A stretch of 64,000 nucleotides of DNA from Curvibacter sp. PAE-UM (GTDB taxonomy: Bacteria; Pseudomonadota; Gammaproteobacteria; Burkholderiales; Burkholderiaceae_C): positions 2,417,822-2,481,821 of the forward strand of contig NZ_KQ483358.1 of the NCBI RefSeq assembly GCF_001432305.1, read 5' to 3'. Positions within the stretch are counted from its first letter, which is position 1. Every line of letters begins with the position of its first letter. The translations under genes were made by a program, and so were the position numbers. Positions 58,157 through 64,000 of the stretch are shown here, in pieces. The notes under the pieces were generated by a model. It was given only the letters and a program-made list of their open reading frames with translations. It was not told the DNA's origin and ran no database searches.

Positions 58157-58678
58157 TCAAGGGGTGGCGGGGGAAACCGGACTCGTGAAAATGCGTGAAG
58201 GTTCAAGCACGGGAATCACCCTTCCCTGGTGCAAAAAACACGAGATGGCGATGCCGTCCCAGAACGCCTGGCCAACCGGCAGCGGGCACTGGTTGCTGTC
58301 GACCACCTCGACCATGCGGATGAGGAAGGGGGCACAGAATGCTCCATAGTCGATGGCTACACCGGGCGCCACCTGATAGGCCACCATGAGCACATGGCTG
58401 AAGGGCGGAGAAGCCGACGAATCCATGCCCCCCAGGTAGGCCTGGAGGTCGATCAGTGGCAGTTGCCTGCCCTGCCAGGCCACCAGGCCCCGGCAGAAAT
58501 GCGCCATGCCGGGCACCGGCACAAGCCGGGGCGACTCGACCAGTTCGACGCCAGCATGAACCGGCAGCGCGATGAACGAGTCCGCGGCGTATTCCAGTAC
58601 ACAGGCCAAGGCCGGGGTTTCACGCCCTGCTTCAGCGGGGAGCGCATCGTCAACCAGAACGGGCAGTTGCATGTCCAT
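58157..58678 (-). CDS. CheW-like adaptor protein
   Basis: The product is 173 residues (ATG 58676-58678; M-Q-L at 58672 is possible). L-E-Y-A-A-D-S-F-I-A-L-P-V-H-A-G-V-E-L-V-E, P-G-M-A-H-F-C-R-G-L-V-A-W-Q-G-R-Q-L-P-L-I-D-L is a CheW domain (about 25-160). It couples receptors to CheA. It is 3 bases after the preceding gene and 10 before comA. Confidence 0.82.
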   Translation of the reverse strand: MDMQLPVLVDDALPAEAGRETPALACVLEYAADSFIALPVHAGVELVESPRLVPVPGMAHFCRGLVAWQGRQLPLIDLQAYLGGMDSSASPPFSHVLMVAYQVAPGVAIDYGAFCAPFLIRMVEVVDSNQCPLPVGQAFWDGIAISCFLHQGRVIPVLEPSRIFTSPVSPATP

Positions 58679-58681
58679 GGT

Positions 58682-59152
58682 TCAGTCCGGATGCCTCAGC
58701 GTCTCGGGGAGCATGCGCTGCGCCGTCGTGCAAAAAGCAAGCTCCCTGTCGATCTCGACGTAGGCGTCGATCAACTCCACCTTGCCTTGCATGACGGCTG
58801 GCATGGCATGAAACTCGAGCTCCGTATCGATCAGGACGCGGACTTCGGTCCAGGCCAATGCGGCGCCCTGGCGGGAGCCCGTGAAACGGGTCAGAAGGAA
58901 GCGATCCGGCGGAAACATGTCCAGCAAATCCATCTGCGCCGACAGCGCCAGCACCGCCTGCGTCCCGCCCGGCTGGTTCCCCAGCACGAAAACGCCCGGC
59001 TCGGCGGTCGCGACAGGTGTCTGATCGATGTATTCGGTCGACGACACGTCGCGCTGAGGGATCAACAGGCGCAGCGAATCGGCACGCAACAGCACGAAGT
59101 CGCCGCGCATCTTCATGGTCCGGGCCTGGCCCGTGCGGCTCGGATCGCTCAT
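58682..59152 (-). CDS. possible divergent CheW-like protein of the chemosensory operon
   Basis: The product is 156 residues from ATG 59150-59152. F-V-L-L-R-A-D-S-L-R-L-L-I-P-Q-R-D-V near 20-37 and A-W-T-E-V-R-V-L-I-D near 100-110 have the rhythm of CheW strands, but the G-x-x-x-x-R-G-x-x-x-P core is missing. I class it as CheW-like only tentatively. It lies between cheA (22 bases) and the clear cheW. Confidence 0.5.
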   Translation of the reverse strand: MSDPSRTGQARTMKMRGDFVLLRADSLRLLIPQRDVSSTEYIDQTPVATAEPGVFVLGNQPGGTQAVLALSAQMDLLDMFPPDRFLLTRFTGSRQGAALAWTEVRVLIDTELEFHAMPAVMQGKVELIDAYVEIDRELAFCTTAQRMLPETLRHPD

Positions 59153-59174
59153 GTTTTGCGGCTCCCCGGTTCCT

Positions 59175-62039
59175 TCATGCCACCAGCGCCTCGCGTATGG
59201 TCTGCAGAAGCTCGCCCTCGTTGTAGGGCTTGGTGATGTAGTTGCTGACGCCAGCCTGTTCGGCCAGCCGACGGTGCTTGTCCTGGGAGCGCGAGGTGAT
59301 CATGATCACCGGCACCGCCTTGAGATCGTCGCGGTTGCGGATATGGGTGGTGAGCTCGATGCCGTTCATATTGGGCATTTCGAGGTCGGTCAGCACGATG
59401 TCCGCATTGAAGGACCCCAGGGTGTCGATGGCGTCGATGCCGTCGCGCGCCGACTGCACCCGGAATCCGGCGTCCTGGACCAATTGCATCAGGGAGGTGC
59501 GGACTGACAAGGCATCGTCGACGATCAGCACGCCCGGCGAGTCTTTCTGCGCCGCCGCCGTGGTACCGGACGAGCGCAGGCTCTTCACCTGACGTTGGAC
59601 GCTTTCGCTGCCAAGCAGCTGGCTCGTGTCCAGGTTCACGGCCACGCTGCCATCCCCCAGGATCGACAGTCCGGCCACGCCGCGAATGTGGCGCGCAAAC
59701 CGGCCCGGGTTCTTCACCAGCAACTCGCGCGAATCGATCAGGCGATCAACGCCCAGGACATGGGTCTTGTTGTCCGCCCGGATGATCACGGCATCGTAGT
59801 CATCCAGCGGTTTTTCGCTGTCCATGGCCAGCCCGGTCAGCTCGGCCAGCAGCCGGCCGCCCAGTACCCGTTTGCCGTGGTGGTAGACCAGCTTGTCGCC
59901 AGCGCGTTCGAACCGCCCGACTCCCCTCGGGACGGCCTGTTCGATATGCAGCGAAGGCAGCGCAAAGCGCTGGCCGCCGACTTCCACCACCAGCGATTGC
60001 ATGGTCGACAGCGAGGCGGCGAAGCGCAGTTCGAAGGTACAGCCCTGCCCTTCCCGCGTGCTGATGCGGATGGTGCCATTCATGGCGCTGATCCAGTCCC
60101 GCACCACGTCCAGGCCCACGCCGCGCCCCGACACTTCGTTCACGGCATCACGCGTCGAAAAGCCGGGCAGCAGGATGAGGCGAGCCAGCTCGTCGTCCGT
60201 CAAGACCTGGTCCGGGTTGATGAGCCCCCTTTCCATGCCGCGCCGGCGGATGGCGGCCAGATCCAGCCCGAGGCCATCGTCGCTGCACTGGAGCACCACC
60301 TGCTGGCCCTGGCGCGAATACGCCAGTTCGATGCGACCCACAGGCTCCTTGCCGGCAACCCTGCGCTCCTCGGGCGATTCGATGCCGTGATCGACCGCAT
60401 TGCGCAACAGATGCAGCAGCGGCTCCGCCAGGCGATTGAGCATGTCCCCGTCGATCAGTGCCTCGCTGCCCTTGATGGTCAGCGCCGCCAGTTTGCCGGT
60501 GGCCTGGCAGGTGGCACGCACATTGCGCTGCAGACGCGGCTCCAGTATGCCGGCCGGGCTCATCCGTGTGCGGATGACCAAGTGCTGCAGGTCTTTCGAC
60601 AGGCGCTGTTGCAGCGACTGCACCCCCGTCAACTGGGAAATGTCTTCTTCGAGCCGGAAGGCGAGCGTGCGGGCATCGGCGGATTCTTCCATCAGTGCAT
60701 GGGTCGTGCTGTGCAGTTCGCTGTACTGGTCCATCTCCAGCGGATCAAAAGCCTCTTCATTCTCACGGCGCGTACGGGCGCGCATCATGGTCAGGGCACG
60801 CACATCGACCAGGGTCTCCAGTTCGAACAGGCGCTTCTGCACCCGCAGATTCTGGTTGATCAGATCGCGGGCGTGCTCGGTCAGGCGCTTGATACGGGCC
60901 TCCAGCGCGGCGCTGTTGACCGAGACTTCGCCCGAGACGCGGAACAGTTCATCAACCTGCTGGACGCTGACACGCAGCGCCGTGGCGTTGCGCGCCGCAG
61001 ACGAGGTGCCTTCATGCGCTTGTGCGACCGCCTGCAGGGATTGCGGCGCGTTGCTGCGGGCGGAGACCTGTGACGGCGCCGTGCTGGCCAGCGCAACGGA
61101 GGTGGAGCGTGACAGCGCCTGGTCGATCACTTCGCCGCGGTCGATGCGATTGGCCAGGTCCAGGACTCTCTGCAACACTTCCTGCGCCTGTTGAGGGTAA
61201 TCGTCCGTGCCAGTGACATAGCCGACCATCTGCTCAAGGCAGTAAGCGGCGTCCAGCAGGGTATCCGCGGCGGGCCTGGCAACGACCCCGCCCTGGCTTT
61301 CGAAGTGATCCAGGATGTCCTCGAAATGGTGTCCCAGCGACGCGAGGCCGCGCAGGCCGATGATGGCGCCGGACCCCTTGAGGGTGTGCGCCATGCGCCG
61401 CGCGGCGATCAGATCCGAACTGTCGCCCTCCCCCTGTGCCATGTTGCGCGACAGGTCCACCAGATAGCGTGCCTGGTCGGGCGCCTCGTGGAAAAAGCCC
61501 TCCAGCAGCTTGGAATCCACATCGGCCGGAATCTGCAGTGCCACGTCTTCCGGTGTGGCCAGCACCGCGCGTGCCGGCTGGCCATCTCCGCCCGGCTGTT
61601 GCACCTGCAGCGGCATGGCGCCCAGCATGTGCATGATCTTCAGCGCCCGCTCTTCGTCCAGCGCATAGGGCGCATGCACCAGATGGTCGACCAGGCCCGC
61701 AGCCGTGGTCGGATCGGAGATGTTGCGCAGGTAGTAGATGATCAGCGGCGGCCACGCGCGCAGAAACCTGATCAGGTCCCCGCGTTCATGGTTTTGCAAG
61801 CCCGGCAGTGCCAGCGTGTTCTCGAGCACATGGTTGCAGACAGCCTGCAGACCGGGGAAACCTGCCATTTCGGCAGCCTCCCCCATCCGCTGCGCCAGGC
61901 TGCTGTATTCATCCAGCGCCACCAGAAAGGCCTGCTCGGCGGCATCCAGAGATGCCAGTTCGTCCAGGTCGCGGTCGAGCTGCGGCTGGGCGAGCTCGAT
62001 CTCGGCGGCCAATGCATCGATCAGGTCGTTCAGCTTCAC
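59175..62039 (-). CDS. hybrid CheA-type histidine kinase with C-terminal receiver
   Basis: The product is 954 residues. An N-terminal HPt-like helical segment without histidine (about 30-130) is followed by a true HPt with H218 (A-H-T-L-K-G-S-G). The dimerisation region (about 340-480), the ATPase with L-R-N-A-V-D-H-G-I-E, D-D-G-L-G-L-D and G-R-G-V-G-L-D, a CheW-like domain (about 690-820), and a receiver with D885 (T-D-L-E-M-P) and K in T-K-P-Y complete it. This is the ChpA/PilL-type layout more than flagellar CheA. No separate CheY, CheB or CheR gene is in the window. Confidence 0.92.
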   Translation of the reverse strand: MKLNDLIDALAAEIELAQPQLDRDLDELASLDAAEQAFLVALDEYSSLAQRMGEAAEMAGFPGLQAVCNHVLENTLALPGLQNHERGDLIRFLRAWPPLIIYYLRNISDPTTAAGLVDHLVHAPYALDEERALKIMHMLGAMPLQVQQPGGDGQPARAVLATPEDVALQIPADVDSKLLEGFFHEAPDQARYLVDLSRNMAQGEGDSSDLIAARRMAHTLKGSGAIIGLRGLASLGHHFEDILDHFESQGGVVARPAADTLLDAAYCLEQMVGYVTGTDDYPQQAQEVLQRVLDLANRIDRGEVIDQALSRSTSVALASTAPSQVSARSNAPQSLQAVAQAHEGTSSAARNATALRVSVQQVDELFRVSGEVSVNSAALEARIKRLTEHARDLINQNLRVQKRLFELETLVDVRALTMMRARTRRENEEAFDPLEMDQYSELHSTTHALMEESADARTLAFRLEEDISQLTGVQSLQQRLSKDLQHLVIRTRMSPAGILEPRLQRNVRATCQATGKLAALTIKGSEALIDGDMLNRLAEPLLHLLRNAVDHGIESPEERRVAGKEPVGRIELAYSRQGQQVVLQCSDDGLGLDLAAIRRRGMERGLINPDQVLTDDELARLILLPGFSTRDAVNEVSGRGVGLDVVRDWISAMNGTIRISTREGQGCTFELRFAASLSTMQSLVVEVGGQRFALPSLHIEQAVPRGVGRFERAGDKLVYHHGKRVLGGRLLAELTGLAMDSEKPLDDYDAVIIRADNKTHVLGVDRLIDSRELLVKNPGRFARHIRGVAGLSILGDGSVAVNLDTSQLLGSESVQRQVKSLRSSGTTAAAQKDSPGVLIVDDALSVRTSLMQLVQDAGFRVQSARDGIDAIDTLGSFNADIVLTDLEMPNMNGIELTTHIRNRDDLKAVPVIMITSRSQDKHRRLAEQAGVSNYITKPYNEGELLQTIREALVA

Positions 62040-62078
62040 GGGCGTAGCCTCCTCGGGAAAACAATGCTGACGTCGGTC

Positions 62079-63872
62079 TCAGGCCATCTTCGGCAGCTTG
62101 AACACGTTGACCGATTCCACCAGCCGGCGCGCTGATTGCAGCAGCGACTCGGTTTCGCGGTTCTGGGCCGAGATCTGGTCTGCCGTGCGCTCCGTGCTCA
62201 GGCCGATGTGCTGCACCGAGGCCAGCAGGTTGGCCGACATCTCGCGCTGCTGCTCGGACATCTCGGCAATCCGCTTCACCTGGGCCACCAGTTCTCCGGT
62301 GATCTGCTGGGTCATGCGCATCTGCTCCCCTGCCTTTTGCGCCTGTTCGGAGCCCTGTACCACCTGGCCGATGGTGCGGTTCACCGTGCTGATGGTTTCA
62401 TTGGTTTCGAGCTGGATGTTGTTCACCAGCGTGCTGATCTGCTGGGTGGCCGTCCGCGAGCTTTCGGCCAGTCGCTGCACTTCTTCCGCCACCACCGCAA
62501 AACCGCGCCCCGCTTCTCCGGCCACCGCGGCCTGCATGGACGCGTTCAGCGCCAGCACGTGGGTGCGTTCCGAGATGGTGTTGATCAGGTTCACGATGCC
62601 TGAAATTTCCTGAGAACGCTCGCCCAGGCGCTTGATGCGCTTCTCCGTCTCGGCGATCGTTTCGCGGATCGACTCCATGCCCTTGACCGTGCCGTTCACC
62701 GTTTCCAGCGCGGTATTCGTCACGGCCGTGGCCTTGCTGGCCGATGCATTGGACTGCTCCGCCAACTCCGCCACCTGGTTCATGGTCTGCGTTGCGTTGG
62801 TGAGAGATTCGATCATCTTGCCCACGCTGGTGCGCTCGTCCGCGGCCGTCTTGGACACCATCTCGGCCTGGGTGCGCACCTTGTCCGAGGCCTGGGCCAC
62901 GTGGCCGGCGATCTGGCTCACGCCCTGCAGCACCTTGGAGGTCTCGGCCGTCAGGGAGTTGATGGAGTCGGACACGGTGCCGATCACGTCCTCGGTGACG
63001 GGCGCCTTCACGGTCAGGTCACGCTGCGACAGTTGATGCACCGATTCCAGGATCGAGATGACCGACTGGTTCAGACGGTCGTTTTCCGTCTCGGCCTTGA
63101 GCTGGGCATCTCGGCGTTCCTTCAGAAGACCGTGCACCGTGCGCCAGATGGCACCCAGTTCGTCCTGCGACTTGACGCCCTCGGCTTCCTTCAACTCCTC
63201 GCCTGCGCGCACACGCTCCACCGTGTTCTGCAGGTCCTGCAACGGACGGCTGATGCCGCGGTACACATACAGCGCCGTGCCGATGCCGAGCAATGCCAGC
63301 AGCAGGCCGGTCAGTCCCATCAGACGGTTGGCCGTCGCGTGGATCTGGGCAATGCTCTCTTCGTTGTTCTTCTGCGCCAGCTTGCGCAAATCCGTGATGC
63401 CCTTCACGGTGGCAATCGCCCCGGGGGTCGTCCATTTGAGGCGGATCTCCTGGACCTCATCCACCTTGCCTTCGTCGAACATGCCAAAAAGCAGCGGCTG
63501 CTTGGCCACATACTCCGCAAGAAACGCCCTCGTCTGCTTCAGCTTTTCAGCCTCTTCCTCCGTCAGGTTGGGCAGTTCCGAGTAGGCTTGCAGGCCCTGC
63601 TCGACGTCCCGGATGTGTTTCGGGTTGCTGTCCTTGATGCTCTGGCGCCGTTTCGCATCGGGACTGGTCATGTACAGCGGGAAGCCGGAACGCAGCTCCC
63701 AGACGGAGTTTTCCGCCTGCGCAATGATCGAGAACTTGGTCTCGGTCAGCGCCTGCAGACGCTGGAACGTGTTCACCTGCCAGGTGGCCACTACGGCGAA
63801 CACGGCGGATAGGAGCAGCAGCAGGCTGAAGCCGGCCAGCACCTTGGTTCGGATCGTCAGGTTCAATTTCAT
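62079..63872 (-). CDS. methyl-accepting chemotaxis-type receptor
   Basis: The product is 597 residues. ATG 63870-63872 has GGAGAG 5 bases upstream; a TTG one codon earlier is not needed. A first span (12-34), a periplasmic sensor of about 155 residues, a second span (about 190-212), HAMP, a second linker and the signalling domain follow. The hairpin tip reads [25 protein letters not shown] rather than the flagellar type Q-T-N-L-L-A-L-N-A-A. There is no C-terminal pentapeptide. It is 39 bases upstream of cheA. PilJ-like or an alternative-function receptor are possible. Confidence 0.92.
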   Translation of the reverse strand: MKLNLTIRTKVLAGFSLLLLLSAVFAVVATWQVNTFQRLQALTETKFSIIAQAENSVWELRSGFPLYMTSPDAKRRQSIKDSNPKHIRDVEQGLQAYSELPNLTEEEAEKLKQTRAFLAEYVAKQPLLFGMFDEGKVDEVQEIRLKWTTPGAIATVKGITDLRKLAQKNNEESIAQIHATANRLMGLTGLLLALLGIGTALYVYRGISRPLQDLQNTVERVRAGEELKEAEGVKSQDELGAIWRTVHGLLKERRDAQLKAETENDRLNQSVISILESVHQLSQRDLTVKAPVTEDVIGTVSDSINSLTAETSKVLQGVSQIAGHVAQASDKVRTQAEMVSKTAADERTSVGKMIESLTNATQTMNQVAELAEQSNASASKATAVTNTALETVNGTVKGMESIRETIAETEKRIKRLGERSQEISGIVNLINTISERTHVLALNASMQAAVAGEAGRGFAVVAEEVQRLAESSRTATQQISTLVNNIQLETNETISTVNRTIGQVVQGSEQAQKAGEQMRMTQQITGELVAQVKRIAEMSEQQREMSANLLASVQHIGLSTERTADQISAQNRETESLLQSARRLVESVNVFKLPKMA

Positions 63873-63920
63873 CAAGGCTCTCCAGTCGTTGCAATCATCA
63901 AGGGGGCGGCCATGGCCCGG

Positions 63921-64000
63921 CTATGCGCCTGTGGCCGCCAGTTCGTCGCTCAATTTGCTCAGCAGCACCGGCACCTGCAAGTCCATCCAGGTACGCTCGG
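63921..64000 (-). CDS. 3' end of a probable CheW/PilI-like protein (5' end outside window)
   Basis: Twenty-five codons and the stop (TAG, plus-strand cta at 63921-63923) are visible, ending R-T-W-M-D-L-Q-V-P-V-L-L. A tail with W-x-D-L-x-x-L is common at the end of CheW proteins, and the gene lies directly upstream of the receptor gene, where pilI sits in Pil-Chp clusters. The assignment rests on context. Confidence 0.5.
   Translation of the reverse strand, partial: ERTWMDLQVPVLLSKLSDELAATGA

Overview
The window looks like the chromosome of a high-GC betaproteobacterium of the order Burkholderiales, most likely family Comamonadaceae. This is an inference from gene content and order, not from a database search. 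Pointers are the lptF-lptG / pepA-holC divergence, the smpB / ratA-rnfH divergence followed by guaB-guaA, the rimP-nusA-infB-rbfA-truB-typA run, an orphan Bug-type (TctC) binding protein, TACAAT-like -10 boxes and a TadA-haloalkane dehalogenase fusion. Coding density is high. I saw no rRNA, CRISPR array, transposase or phage genes, and only one tRNA.

Layout. 1-3.5 kb: 3' end of a Rieske protein gene, two small membrane proteins, then a secreted COG4315-type protein with an ECF sigma factor and its anti-sigma factor. 3.5-8.1 kb: a VapBC-type toxin-antitoxin pair, a methionine-type aminotransferase, a CysB-family regulator, a GFA-domain protein and an orphan amino-acid binding protein. 8.2-12.9 kb: a five-gene minus-strand operon (PAP2 phosphatase, decaprenyl-phosphate phosphoribosyltransferase-like UbiA protein, LPG-synthase-like membrane protein, GT39 glycosyltransferase, HAD phosphatase) that resembles a polyprenyl-phosphate pentose pathway for envelope glycan modification. 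12.9-17.8 kb: cbiX, lptG, lptF, diverging from pepA, holC and a small gene. 17.9-25.8 kb: two binding proteins, tRNA-Ser(GGA), a DUF4189-like protein, a RarD-like permease, an SPFH/NfeD pair and an Arg/Lys/Orn decarboxylase. 25.9-32.3 kb: fabI diverging from yejABEF. 32.4-40.7 kb: the translation/transcription operon rimP-nusA-infB-rbfA-truB-typA, preceded by a terminator-like leader. 40.7-49.8 kb: an EamA permease, a 3-hydroxyisobutyryl-CoA hydrolase with an in-frame palindromic insert, a second, mirror-image ECF sigma/anti-sigma/COG4315 module, smpB, ratA-rnfH, guaB and guaA. 49.8-54.8 kb: a PcfJ-domain protein, PaiB-like protein, TadA-haloalkane dehalogenase fusion and LD-carboxypeptidase. 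54.8-64 kb: a small unknown gene, an adenylate cyclase-FHA protein in AT-rich flanks, and a minus-strand chemosensory operon (CheW-like end, MCP, hybrid CheA, degenerate CheW-like protein, CheW) that runs straight into comA and comB homologues.

Most interesting points: the coupling of phosphosulfolactate synthase and phosphatase genes to a chemosensory operon; the tRNA deaminase-dehalogenase fusion; the palindromic roughly 74-bp element read in frame inside a metabolic enzyme; the two mirrored sigma/COG4315 modules; and the DPPR-synthase-like operon without the DprE epimerase genes.
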